Shown: positions 47,901 to 59,100 of the stretch, piece after piece | Layout of the letters: the number at the start of each line of letters is the position of its first letter | Position numbering within the stretch: the stretch's first letter is position 1 | Assembly (NCBI GenBank): GCA_027922465.2 | Contig: BQMF02000030.1 | Span: forward strand, 930,001-994,000 | Direction: 5' to 3' | Origin: Turritopsis dohrnii | Lineage: Eukaryota; Cnidaria; Hydrozoa; Anthoathecata; Oceaniidae | Length of the DNA stretch: 64,000 nt | Translations under genes and position numbers: made by a program | The notes under the pieces: model-generated | Seen by the model: only the letters and a program-made list of their open reading frames with translations | Told to the model about the DNA's origin: nothing | Databases searched by the model: none

Positions 47901-50900
47901 AACAAGAAATACCTTTTCTTCCACACACCATGTATTGGCACTGTTTTCATATTTTAAACTTCAAGAAAACTTCTTTCAAAAAACAGAATAACCACACTGT
48001 AATTTAATTTTGTGAACATGATAAGTTCCCAACAGTAATGCAATTCTTTATATAAAATTATAAGCTGTATTAACTTCTTTTAAAGCCATATTTCCATCAA
48101 AGAAACTTTTAGCAAACTACACACGTTCTTTCGCTGCCATTTTTAAAACGTTTTGTGGACGATCACATGGCATGGCGAAAATCAGCCAATAAACTATCGC
48201 TATTTAAGTGGAGGTGGCTAAATTAGCACCCTTTCGTAGAAATCGGGCATTATGCACCAATGACAATTAAGACGGCTTTTTTATGAACCAATGAAATTTA
48301 AGAAACAAAAATGCGTAGGTTTGGACAGTAAGATGAAAAAAAAAAATCAGAAAAACACGGACGATCGTAAAGTATTTCTTGCTTACGCAGAAATCCAAAA
48401 AAAAAAAAAAATTGTTAATGTTTATACGTTCGTCATAACGCACAAACACAAAATCTTTCGCATTTTGAGATGAAGAGCCATTGTAAATATGGAAATGCTC
48501 AGAATAAATTCCGTTATTATTATTATTATTATTATTATTAGTTGTTCTGATACGAAAGGTGCACATCTACAGTCAATTCAAGTTAGCAGCTAACGAGATT
48601 TATGGCAGGCTGTAAATGCTGGCCAAGGTTATTGTTTAAGATAGGTTTGTGAAGCTCAGTTTAAAAGTTAAGTTTAGATGCCAATATCAAGCCCAACCTC
48701 GTTTTGATACATTATATTGTTGCACGCTAATTATTTGATTACTACATTTATAAATAACTGTTTAAATGGTTATGGAACTCTTTTTGATATTTTTTTTTTG
48801 ATAATTTCTATCCAGTAGACCTTTTCGGAAATTACGTCACGGCAGATCTTGTCTCGTTTCTAAGGTTTTTAATTACTTAAGTAATTAAGAATCATAAAAA
48901 AAGTTTGTGTAAGGTTTCCTCTCGGGTATTATTTCTTTTCAAAAACAACACAAATGCCACTATTATTTGGGTTGAAAGCGAGGCAAGATCTGCTCTGACG
49001 TATTTTCCGAAAAGGTCTATTATCACATGAAAATTAAGGCTAGATAAGACAGCTTGGAAAAATTTCGAGGTTTAAAAAAAATTCGGTCAAGTGTACTGTG
49101 CAAAGTTAATTTGATCGGTCTTTCAAAACTGTTTTTCAGGCGAAAGATCATGCCATGAAGATCGCCCGAGAACAGAGGCTAGCGTATATCAACGGGTATG
49201 CAGAATATTTCTTATCAACATTTTAGTATAAAAGCCAAGTGATAAAATTGAATGCATGCAATGTTTTAATGCAACTTTTTTTTTTTTCACTAGGACTCAC
49301 AGGCTAGTTTGTATAGGTAGAAATTTTTAACGACGGAGATCTTTAATTTTAACATATAGCAGATACATATAGAGGAGAAAAGCTTGTTGATGTTGCTGAA
49401 ACCATTGAAATCAAATGATAGATTTGCATTGGACTACAATTTTGTGGGTGATAGGACTTATACGCTTCTATTCATCTTACAATTCAATTTAAAAAATGAT
49501 TTTTGTTATTTCAGTTACGACCATCCACACATTCTAGCTGGACAAGGTACTTGTGGCTTAGAAATAGCGGAGCAGGTGGATGACATCGACGCCGTGGTGA
49601 TACCCGTTGGTGGTGGTGGACTTCTCGCTGGCTGTGCGGTGGCGCTTAAAACGATGCAACCGAACATCAAAATCATTGTAACGTTCTCTATCGATTTTGG
49701 TTTTGGTTTTTGTTTTGTCTGTTTTTTCATTCAGTACACCCAATAACAAGCTTTAGAACGAGTGCTTTCGTCTTACAAGAGACGTGTTCACGAAGTCATG
49801 TGCTCGATTTTAAGTTTCTTATTTTCGTTTTTACTATACACCTTGGTTTGCTCATTAGCCCAGACAGAACTAGCAAAGTTTCGACCACAAGCTAAGTAGT
49901 GATTGCATCCTATTAGACAAACCTATTCATACAAACCAAACAATGACTCTCTGACAAACTTATAAGGACTTTGCTTTAAGCTTCTTTTTGGCCTTCTATC
50001 AATGCTATTCTTATCTCTTGCGGTAAGTGGACTACTAGTTCAAGTTGGCGGGCGGATGTAAGCTTAAGAACTAAAAATTCCCAGTTTCTTACTTGCTTAC
50101 TATGGCTTAACTTCATTCATATAGGCTGTTGAAAGTAACCGCTGTGCAAGTTTTAAAGCAGCTATGGAGCATGGAGCACCGATTCGAATACATACAGATC
50201 AGTCTATGACATTAGCGGATGGTAATGGACAATTTCTTAAACATGTTGTTTCACTAAAGCAGGTTCTTCATCGTTGGAAATAATTTCTTTGCACGTAATA
50301 AATTTTTTTGCCTGTCATTAAATCTTACCCACTGTTGCTGTATTGGTATATTGAACGGCGACAAATCTCTTTTTTAAATGCAAATGAATATGTACACTAG
50401 ACTCTCTCTAACTCGTTAACCTCGAAGGGGAAAACAAAATCGTTCGAATTGTGGAAAGCTCGAGTTATAGAGAGTGGTATTGCTAAGTTTTAGCTTGAAG
50501 GGACCCACTGATTCAGTTCGAATTATGGAGAGTTCGAGTAATGGAAAGTTATAGAGAGTCCACTGTACAATGGTTATGAGAACTTCGTTATCACTTTCAT
50601 CTTTATTATCATTACTCTTCCGCTTTGGCAGGTAAAACGTGAAACTTCTTACAGCCTTGATAAATCTGGGAGGGATAGTGGGGCTTCTTCAAACTACTAT
50701 ATGCTGATAACGTCCTAAAATCTGAAATGAAACATGTCGAACATTGAAGATTAAGAGCAATGCTATGACTGTATATTACAAAGAGCTTGGTGAATAATAA
50801 TCGTTATTAACAATTTCTTAATGGTAAATTTCCAAAACATAAATAATTTGATAAAGAAGTACTGGTCAAAGTGAAATAGAAACACGACAGTATGTAAGTT

Positions 50901-53900
50901 AAATCATTAAAGAAATAACTGAAGAAAAGAACAAGAAAACTTACTGGAATATTACTTCAAAAGAAATTGTTGAAATGGATATCAAATATAAATAAGCGTC
51001 ACGGATGTCTAGTAATGAACCTAAGTTTGGACAGTACAAAACAAAGTAGATAATAACGCTTGCTAATATCTTTCTTGCTTAACAATGAGTTTTGTTAAAC
51101 CTATTATTTCGTTTTTTATATGTACAGGTTTGTGCGTGGCGCAGGTTGGAAGGAATGCGTTTTTTACAGCTCAACCACATATCGATAAAGTCATAAGTGT
51201 TGAGTAAGTTTATTTTGATCAGTATGGTTTCACTGTTCAATTGATATTTTCTCCTTACTTAAGGTGAAATGTGTTACGGATACATTTTTCACAATGGATG
51301 CATGTGTTACCAATCTTCAATATGATTTTGTACTGATTACAAATGACATAAATTTCATTTCGACCTGTCTTGATTTTAGTGAAGGTTACATTGCGGTGGC
51401 AGTTCTGCGGTTGGTGGAGGAAGAAAAGTGCATAGTGGAAGGTGCAGGTGCCACTGGGTTGGCAGCAGCCATCGCTGGTTTTCTGCCTGAATTGCGAGGG
51501 AAAAGGTAAGTTATATGTTCTCAGCCGGCACTTTTGTTAAAAAGCCTCTGCCAAGGAGTGCATTTCTATAGAAATATACACACAATTTTAAAAAAAATGC
51601 TCTTCGTCGCAGTGGCTTTTCGACGATTTTGCCCACTGGGTTATTTCGGCCAAAACTAACAGTGCAAACCACAACAATAGAAACATCACGCTCCAACTAT
51701 TAATTACTCTCCTACAAGAGATCGTCATATAATTCGAACCATTGTCACTCGGACAATGTTCAATGATTGCTTGGATGACCGGGTTCTTGAACATTTGCTG
51801 TATTTATACAGTAATTGATGAAATCAGGGATGGGATCAATTAAATGAGTTTAAACAAAATATGTGCGTCTGATAAACAAAACTATTTTCACTTTCGTTTT
51901 TCAAATTTTAAATTTGACGCGATGGCCATCTTAGTGACGTCACGTTTCACCTTCATCTGACGTCAAATTTGAGTCAAAGTTGGACTTTGATTTGAGTTCT
52001 CTTGGAGAGTAGACGTAGAAGTTTGGTGGTAAAGTAACTTATAAAGTAACTTGCAAATTAACTTGTAAAGATGTACGGAGTACAGTCTGAAGTGACTGAT
52101 AGTCTTAAATGCGAAGTGGATGGTGAAGAAAACTATTTCCAGGTAAAACTCTTTTAAATTAAAGGTCTTTCCTCATAAAAGAAATATGAAATGAAATATA
52201 ACCGACTTTCATGTATCTATTTCAGAAATATCAAGATCTTAAAGAACTTTTAAAAGTGCAAGAAACCACGAATAAAAATTTGATGAAGGTAATCGAGGAT
52301 AAAGATACAACAATTGGAGAGTTAGAAGACAAATGTGTCAAGTTAGAAAAGGATTTGCTCATTGCAGAAAGCAAAATGGAATTGGAGAGTCAGAAAAAGA
52401 TGGAAATGGAGAAGAAGAGTATTCAATTGCAAAAGAGGTGTGAAAAACTCGAACAGAAGCTTGGTTTTCATATCAATTGCAACAATATCTTGCGAAACAA
52501 AATAGCTGGTGTTGAACGTGCGCTGACTGAATCAAGAGAATTGGTGGCCTTTAAAGAGCAGGAATATTCATTGCTACAAAAGAAAGTCGAAACCTTGAAT
52601 GCAACTGTGTTGGAATTGAAGTCTGATTGTCAACGTATGCACATTAACAACCAACGCTACCAGAGATCTAACAACGCCTTAAAAATTCAGTTGAATCAAC
52701 TTTATGATAGCGACGTGGCGATTTTTAATCTGCTCCAAGACAAACGCTATGAACAAACAGTAAAGTTTAACATCTTCCAACGAAAAAGTAAAAGAGCTAC
52801 ACTAATTGATGAACTCAAACATTTATTTGAGAGAAGATTAGCTTGCCAATAAAACTTTTCAAATTTGTTTTCCAACAATTTTTATGTTCTTAAAGCTTAG
52901 GTTCCGTACCTTGTGAGAAGAAGGATATGAAATAAGAGCCCCCTAGGCCTGAAGGTCAGCACTTTCCGCAAAGTTGAAAATTGATGGATGAAAAATTGTG
53001 CAGTGATGGTGTGGTGGTTAGTACCTTTGAGTGAGACCGCTGCGACCCATGTTCGAGTCCAGTCATGCCGTATCTCAATACACCACTCCGATGCGCTTTA
53101 AAAGCAGCGTATCAGTCCATTTGGAGCCATCGACTGACTGCACACTGGTCTTCGGGTTATTAAGAGCAAATGTTATACGCAGTTAGTTAAATACTAGTTG
53201 CAAGTCGGCGGGCAGAAGAACCAACCTTTGCGAATGAAAACTCTCGGTTACTTACTTACTGATGGAGTGTAAAACAAAATCGAAAACGTTTTTGTTCACA
53301 GGAAGGTCGAAATAGTAATTTTTGAGATACAACTAGAGTAGCATTGATCCACGTAATAAGTAATTAGGTTCCGTACCATGTGGAAGGAGGGTTACGTAAT
53401 AAGTAATTAGGTTCCGTACCATGTGGAAGGAGGGTTACGTAATAAGTAATTAGGTTCCGTACCATGTGGAAGGAGGGTTATGAAATAAAATCCAACTCAT
53501 TTCAGATGGAATTAAAATTATGCTGTGTTTTGTTTTTACAAAAATGGTTTGGTGTGTAGTATGGAGTATAGTAAATTTAGTGTTTACTTCGTTCAGGTGT
53601 GTTTTCTAGCAAAAGTAAGGGAAATGTTTGTATCTGGAAGCTGGTTGCCGTATGAAATTTATTAATTACGTTGCAAATATTTGATTGCAAATATAGGTGA
53701 GGTTGCGTGACGAGGGCGTGTTCTTTTCACAGGCGCAAGATCGGTGAGTCTGTGTGTTATGGGCCCTGTAACACACAAGGAAGATTTTGATTTTTATAGG
53801 GTTATGAAAAGGAGTTTGTTTTCAGGGTAGAGCCTCCACACACAGTGTCTTGAAGCTGATGGTACCTAATCTTGATTGATCAATCACGTTCAGAAAATAC

Positions 53901-56133
53901 ATTAAACGTTACAAAAACAGATCATTCTAACTTAACTCGTTTTATCGTAGCAAACTATGTTTCACGAATTGAAAGATGGTGCGTTGTTATGTCCTGTGTA
54001 CGTCAGCTGTTTGAAGGCTTTAATCATTATCATCGCGTTACCGACAATGTACCGACACGTTGCCGATGCTGACATGTCTGACCTTTTTTTATATTTTGCG
54101 TGCGAAAATTTCTTTTCCGTAATACAGTTAAATTTCTCTCTTTATCTTTTGGCATCCCTGTTCCCTCGGGATCATCTCTGGAGGTTTAAGTTGGGACAAA
54201 CTTCTTTCAATATTAAATGGAATTGTAATCTCGACTCGTTTTGACAGCTATCAGAAATCTTGAATATTTTAGGAACCTTCTTTGTTTCACTGGCCTTGGA
54301 ACTTGTCGAGTTTCAGTTAAGCCCTTTTTCCCTTCTTTGACGTCATACTGGAAATTATGTTTCGATTCTTCGAATTGTACGAAAAAACAAAACAAAAACA
54401 AATAAAAAAAAAACAATTCACTTAAAAATGACATTCTAGTAAAACCTTTGAAATGGACAAATTCAAACTAGGGAAAGGATTTTGCTCAGGCAACTGAATA
54501 ATCAGTTCGAAATATGGGGATTCTAATATAAAATCATAAAAAGATTGCACCATACTTTTGAGGCTCATATAAGTTTTGAATTAAAAAAAAAATACAGATC
54601 TTAGTTTGCCCTAAGTGATGCTTTTCGATTTCAGAACAAGGAATTGTAGTGGTCTTACTCACATGAACCAAAACCTATAGCTACTGTTCATGTTTTAAGA
54701 AACACGGTGAAAGCATTTTTATCTTCTTCAGGGTGGTTTTCCCTTTATGTGGAGGAAACATCGACTCCACTGTACTTGGTCGCGTGATTGAACGAGGATT
54801 AGCAGCAGATGGAAGATTATTGAGATTTTCTGTAGTGCTATCGGATAGACCTGGTGGCCTGGCTGAACTTACCAAGTTATTGGCACAAAGTGGAGCAAGG
54901 TATTATTTTTGTTTTGTTGTTTATTTCATTTTAGAAAGTTTGGTTCCTTATCGTCAATCATCAGGTTTACGCAAGACAGTGGCTTCTCAATTTTACGTTT
55001 CTTTCGAAAGTATGTTTTTCCTTAAAAAAATTCAAATCGTCCCAATCGTCACAATCGCCAGGTGTGAACACTCATAAATATTTCATTAGTAATTAGTAAG
55101 CAATCAGTAATTTCTAATATGTCATCGTCGTAATCGCCAGGTGTTATGACGATTTTGACGATTATAAAAGTGTTTACATTAGACGATTACGACAATTATG
55201 ACGATTATACTGAATTTTAATCGTTTGAACCAGGCTTTACAGTATCAAAAGAGACGGATGTGGAGAGATAGTTGATCAACCGATGTTCGTTATAGTAAGA
55301 GTTTACTGCATTTGAGACTAAGTCTTGCTTTTATTTCCTTATTAGCGTTAAAGAAATTTTTCACGAGCGCGCTTGGCTTCGTACCAGTGTGTTCTTAGTC
55401 AAAGTAAGTATTCAACACACGTTTGTATTTCCTGTTTAAGTTTGTTTCGGTGGTGTGGACTTGGTAGCTTGGTTACTTGAAGAAGTACAGTTCCATTTTC
55501 ATTTCGATCATTAATCATTATTATATTGAACTATGTAAGAACATTGTGTGATGGAGGGTGTATGTAGCTTGAGTTTCGTATTTCGTAAATATTTGAGTTA
55601 ATCGCAGTTTTGTCTAAAAGTTTTAGACCTTTTGATTAAAGCTATAATAACGTAGTTTGAAAAAAGAAGGCACCACGTGATCAAATGCTCACTTTCCCAA
55701 ACCAACCTTACAAAGGTTTACACAGTGAAGTTTTTGTGGTCTCGATTCGATAGATGTTTTGTATGGATACATACAGATTCTATGGTTTTAAAAGCTGGAT
55801 CCAAGTTAAAGATCAAGTTGGTCAGTCATACTGAAGACTGCTTATGCTCATTTAGTATGTAAGCTACTAAGTATCGAGTAAACCAGTCACAACAGTTGCC
55901 CTTAATACTATGAGTCGCTTGAAGCATGGCTGCGCATGTAGTACATGGCTGCGCATGTAGTACATTTTTCATTTCCATACTTTTTTTTGTAGATTAAAGT
56001 TGACGCTGAAGTTAAAGATTACGAACATGGACTCAAGTTGAAGAAAGTACTTGAAGAAAAATACGAGAATATTGTTTGGGGAAGTGAAGCAGTCAAGGAT
56101 AGGATTGAAGCAACTACTGAACATCAACAGTGA
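41908..56133 (+). CDS. L-threonine ammonia-lyase (threonine dehydratase) with ACT domain
   Basis: Deaminates L-threonine to 2-oxobutanoate and ammonia using PLP (EC 4.3.1.19 by family). Exons 41908-42075, 42723-42796, 43457-43502, 45784-45969, 49140-49195, 49515-49677, 50125-50221, 51128-51203, 51380-51505, 54732-54899, 55346-55403 and 55993-56133 join in phase to 452 codons. Landmarks: AAYRIKTGIRKTPCE near residue 45; SFKERGARNT with the PLP-binding lysine; SAGNHALALAYHGK; GQGTCGLEIAEQ; the PLP phosphate loop VGGGGLLAG; VEGAGATGLAA; LCGGNIDSTVLGR. A C-terminal ACT domain (LRFSVVLSDRPGGLAELTKL onward) separates it from serine racemase, which lacks one. The start is the first ATG after the putative acceptor. 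Donors of exons 1 and 2 are weak (GTTGGC, GTTGGT). Intron 9 contains another gene. Confidence 0.93.
42076..43456 (+). other. Threonine ammonia-lyase introns 1-2
   Basis: No element is seen except a tRNA-like relic on the minus strand at about 43133-43200: read on that strand it gives GTGGCAAGGTACTCGC followed by GGGTTCAATACC, reminiscent of A and B boxes. It may be an old SINE head. Confidence 0.35.
43503..45783 (+). other. Threonine ammonia-lyase intron 3
   Basis: A 2.3-kb intron with one CCCAGT-family MITE at about 44780-44890 (CAAAATCGTCAAAAAGCCAT to TTTGTCAACTGGG, opposite orientation to the sdk copies). No coding content was found. Confidence 0.55.
46335..47143 (+). pseudogene. LINE fragment (reverse transcriptase C-terminus, poly-A tail)
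   Basis: A 221-codon frame from 46355 reads SNWSKSNNLAFNQSKTKAML, then KSKILGVTFNQKLTWDDHIN, then MLILSKMDYCNVIFAEAP: the thumb and downstream block of Jockey/CR1/L2-type LINEs. A frameshift near 46985 moves the last part (TFNDLPPNFRSIQDHKKFVN) to another frame ending at a TAA around 47120. About 21 A follow. The catalytic palm is absent, so it is a 5'-truncated dead copy. It sits in intron 4 in the host gene's orientation. Confidence 0.85.
47144..48817 (+). other. Rest of threonine ammonia-lyase intron 4
   Basis: No gene. An ATT-tailed repeat (GAAGAGCCATTGTAAATATG then ATT repeats) occurs at about 48474-48540. Confidence 0.5.
48818..49017. mobile_element. 200-bp TA-flanked MITE
   Basis: Inverted ends of about 45 bp: GACCTTTTCGGAAATTACGT pairs with ACGTATTTTCCGAAAAGGTC, continuing through GCAGATCTTG and CAAGATCTGC. 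TA flanks both ends (48816-48817, 49018-49019). A Tc1/mariner-type non-autonomous element is likely. Confidence 0.75.
50000..50103 (+). mobile_element. tRNA-derived SINE, copy D (3' fragment)
   Basis: Contains CAATGCTATTCTTATCTCTT, GGTAAGTGGACTACTAGTTC, GGCGGGCGGA and a terminal TTACTTGCTTACTA. It lies in intron 6, just before exon 50125-50221. Confidence 0.7.
50395..50565. mobile_element. 171-bp Tigger-type MITE
   Basis: Left CACTAGACTCTCTCTAACTC, right GTTATAGAGAGTCCACTG, each flanked by TA. Internal CTCGAGTTATAGAGAG and GTTCGAATTATGGAG repeat the terminus. It is related in style to the 888-bp element at 25844. Confidence 0.75.
51520..51640. mobile_element. CCCAGT-family MITE, copy in intron 9
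   Basis: CAGCCGGCACTTTTGTTAAA to GACGATTTTGCCCACTGGG; the best-preserved copy with those at 1030 and 3279. It starts about 15 bp after the exon 9 donor. Confidence 0.75.
51935..51965 (+). promoter_or_regulatory. Paired CRE palindromes upstream of the nested gene
   Basis: TGACGTCA at 51935-51942 (within GTGACGTCAC) and again at 51958-51965, 23 bp apart centre to centre, about 110-135 bp before the nested ATG at 52071. This matches full consensus CREB/ATF sites; functional use is inference. Confidence 0.5.
52071..52852 (+). CDS. Coiled-coil protein nested in intron 9 of threonine ammonia-lyase
   Basis: Two exons, 52071-52142 and 52226-52852, with canonical GTAAAA donor and TTTCAG acceptor, join in phase 0 to 232 aa. 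Exon 1 is MYGVQSEVTDSLKCEVDGEE plus four residues. Exon 2 is almost all heptad-rich helix (KYQDLKELLKVQETTNKN, LEDKCVKLEKDLL, KVETLNATVLELKSD), with a basic C-terminus (FQRKSKRATLIDELKHLFER). There is no signal peptide or membrane helix. It is transcribed in the same direction as its host gene and has its own CRE-bearing upstream region and AATAAA. I do not recognise the family; a cytoskeletal or flagellar/centriolar role would be a guess. Confidence 0.75.
52848..52853 (+). terminator. Polyadenylation signal overlapping the nested gene's stop codon
   Basis: AATAAA spans the TAA stop (52850-52852) of the coiled-coil gene. If used, the 3' UTR would be only about 15-25 nt. Confidence 0.5.
52989..53259 (+). 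mobile_element. tRNA-derived SINE, copy C (near full length)
   Basis: Head GTGATGGTGTGGTGGTTAGT, B-box GTTCGAGTCC at 53051-53060, the same body as copy A, and a TTACTTACTTAC tail. TGATGGA occurs directly on both sides (52982-52988 and 53260-53266), a target duplication showing retroposition. Confidence 0.88.
53353..53481 (+). repeat. Three tandem copies of a 43-bp unit
   Basis: The unit begins GTAATAAGTAATTAGGTTCC and ends GGAGGGTTAC; copies start at 53353, 53396 and 53439, nearly identical. The AGGTTCCGTACC...ATGAAATAA part also occurs once at about 52899-52935, right after the nested gene, on the other side of the SINE. Confidence 0.9.
53482..54731 (+). other. Rest of intron 9
   Basis: Non-coding, no recognisable element. 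Confidence 0.5.
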
Positions 56134-56181
56134 TGACCATGCTTCGATTACCGTTAGAATGTTTTAATCGTTCGGATATTA

Positions 56182-59100
56182 CAGGGCCGACACAAGCCAT
56201 TTCAGGGTGTGGGGGCTAAAATGTTTAAAAAGGACTTGAGTCAAGTGACCTGAAATCATGCTCCCGAAGGGAGCAGGGGTCCAGGGGTTGCTTTTGGAGG
56301 GGGTGCTTTTGGAGGGCGTTAGAGGGTTTGCATTGCTATAAAATTAGTTTGAATCGAAAGCTTGTCAGATTATGACTATCTCTTTGCAATTTTCAACGGA
56401 AACTAATGCCCAACCGTATCTGTGTGAATAATTGGGCGATGCATACAACTATTCAATACAATAGAAAAATTGGCTGTTAAAAGTAATGAATCTAAAAGTA
56501 TAAGAAAGTTCATGAGAGAGTTTTCTATTTTAAGAGTTTTTTGTATTCACAAAGTATTTTTTCTTTCAAATTGGCAAAATATTTGGCAAATCAGCCGATG
56601 TAAAAGTGCCAAATGTTCTAAGTCTCTCCTCATTTCCAAAGCAGAATTGATTCGCAATTGCCACTAGATCTAAATTGTCAGTTTTTTCTTTGTGTGTTGT
56701 GAGAATCATGACATGATTTAAACGTTCTTGCCGCATAGTAGTGCGTAGCCAGTTTTTAACTCGACGAAGGCATGATCCAGAACGTTCGCTCACGGCATTT
56801 GTTGCTGGTGCGAGGAGAAGAAGTCTTAGGATGATAATTACTTCAGAGAGAAATCCTCGACTGGGATCTTTCATTGTTTTAATGAAATTAACAATGCCTT
56901 TAATGGATTTATCCTCTCTCTCTTCCATCATTGTGCAAAGAAGTTGAAGCTGCACACGGAGACTTTGCTGATTCAGATCGTCACCGTAAGTCGCTATTAC
57001 ATCGTCAATCCAGGGAGAGATATCTTCACCTTTGATTGCTCTCAATAAGACCTCCTCTATGTTGGCGTAATGTTTGAATCCGGGTTGGTCGAAACGTTGG
57101 TTGATGGCAGCTTTCACTCGGTCGATAGCATCGTAATAATGACGTCTATAGAAAACCTCTACGTCTGAGACGGTATCATATGTTCCATCGACACCATCGT
57201 CTAAAAACTTACGCGGAAGTTTTCGTTTTCGCTGCAACTTTGGCTCTGGTAGATCCAGTTTCTGTGTCTCCGCGAGAGTGTGACTCCAAAGCATTGAAAA
57301 CGAATTATCATCGCGTAGCTTCTCGAGAGTTGCTATAGTAAATTTGGCTAGCATTTGGGCATCAGTTGCTGTCATTTTAGGGGATTGAAGTGCCCTCGAA
57401 AGATTGTCTGAGTGTCCTAAAATGATTTGCAGTATCTTGATGGCGAAGAAGTAATCAAAGGTGGTCATTTGGGAAGACACTCCGATAATCCGACCACGTA
57501 GTTCTGGCTTCATATTCGAGGTTTCCAGTGATTCCTGCCAAACCTTTTGAAGTGCCTCCCAATTGTTAATTATGCTCAGCAAAGATTTTGCCCGAACAGT
57601 CCATCGAGTAGGGCATAGTGTTCGGAAACCTGGGTACTCAGCAGAGAGCTCCTCTTGGGCCTTTTGGAGAATCGCATCCCTCTTAGGTGATTTCTTTATG
57701 AGATACGATATCTCCAATGATGTTGCCATTGCATTGGCGAAGAAAGGAATTCCCTTGACCATGTCATTCACAGCAAGGTTCAAAGCATGAGCGAAACAAT
57801 GAATAGCAAATGCTTTTGGTGCTTTATTTTGTATCTGCGTCGCCAGGCCACTCTTTAAACCCATCATGTTGCTTGCACCATCGTAGCATTGTCCACGGGC
57901 ATTCTCAATGGGAATGCTCATGCGGAGCAGAACATCCTCTATGGATTTCACAAGCGTTTCAGCTTTGATGTTGTCTACTTTGTATAGTCCAACAAAGTCC
58001 TCGTGACACTCCAAATCATCATCCACCCAACGAAAGCAAATTACAAACTGTTCTTTATTATCCAAGTCAGTGACTTCATCTGCCATAATTGTATAGCATA
58101 TAGAGTTGTTTATATCAGAACCAATCTGTCGTAAAATTGAGAACGCCATCAGTCTCATTAATTCGTTCTGGTGTACGTTGTGCGAGAACTTATCCCTGTA
58201 CTTTTCCGTCCAAGCTTGTATCCTAGGATCAATTTTACCACATCTCAGAAGAAGCTGATCAAAATTTCCTTCCTTTCCGTTACCTCTAAATGCCAAACCC
58301 TGTCGCGAGAGGAACTGTACATTTTGTATAATCTGTAGAAAGATCTGCCGATTATTAGCTTGCTGCTTGGCCAATTCATCCGATAACTGGGCTTCGATGG
58401 GTTTTTCTGTCTCACTTTCAATTCGAATTAGCTAAATCAAGAAAATGTGTTACATGCTTGATTATTCGACCATTATAATTTCCTGGTAAAAACTTTATGG
58501 CCCCGAAAATTATATTTCGTATTTTTGAGTGATATAATCGAAAAAAACGAATTTAATTTTGGGACAAAATATTTTTTTGGAAAAATCTCCCAGACTGCAT
58601 AAGATAAAAAAGCGTCTGTGGTTGTTGTAGGTCAAGAATTAGTGGGGGTCTAATAAATTTTTGTAAAATTCAATCAACATAACAGTGGCCTCGGAATCAA
58701 AGTTGGGCAAAACAGCAAATTTTCGTATTACTTTGTGATTTACTTATTTCTACCAATATCACGGCTAATGTTAGGCAGGAGTGGAAGCCATTACTTACAT
58801 TAACATAATCAGCATGGTAAGCAGATTTTTCATGTGTGAGAAGACTAGCTGGGCACTTTTTCCAGTTACGGAAGCCAGTTTCGATGAATGCCTTTTCTCC
58901 ATTTTTGGAGCAATTGATTTTCTTCAGATGCTCACTCTTCATGCAGGTGTAGCAGAATAACGCATCTTTGCTTTGATCGTAATGAAGCCAGGAAAATGTT
59001 TCAAACCACTGCGGCTGACAGTGTCGTTGCTGCACTCCAAAGCGGGTGTTAGGAAACGGAAAAGTCTTTCCAGGACGAAACTGCGGAGGAAAGTCGACTA

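Noticed and set aside
41908..56133. Serine racemase as the identity of the PLP enzyme
   Set aside because: The C-terminal ACT-like domain and length of 452 aa fit threonine ammonia-lyase; serine racemases are about 340 aa without ACT.
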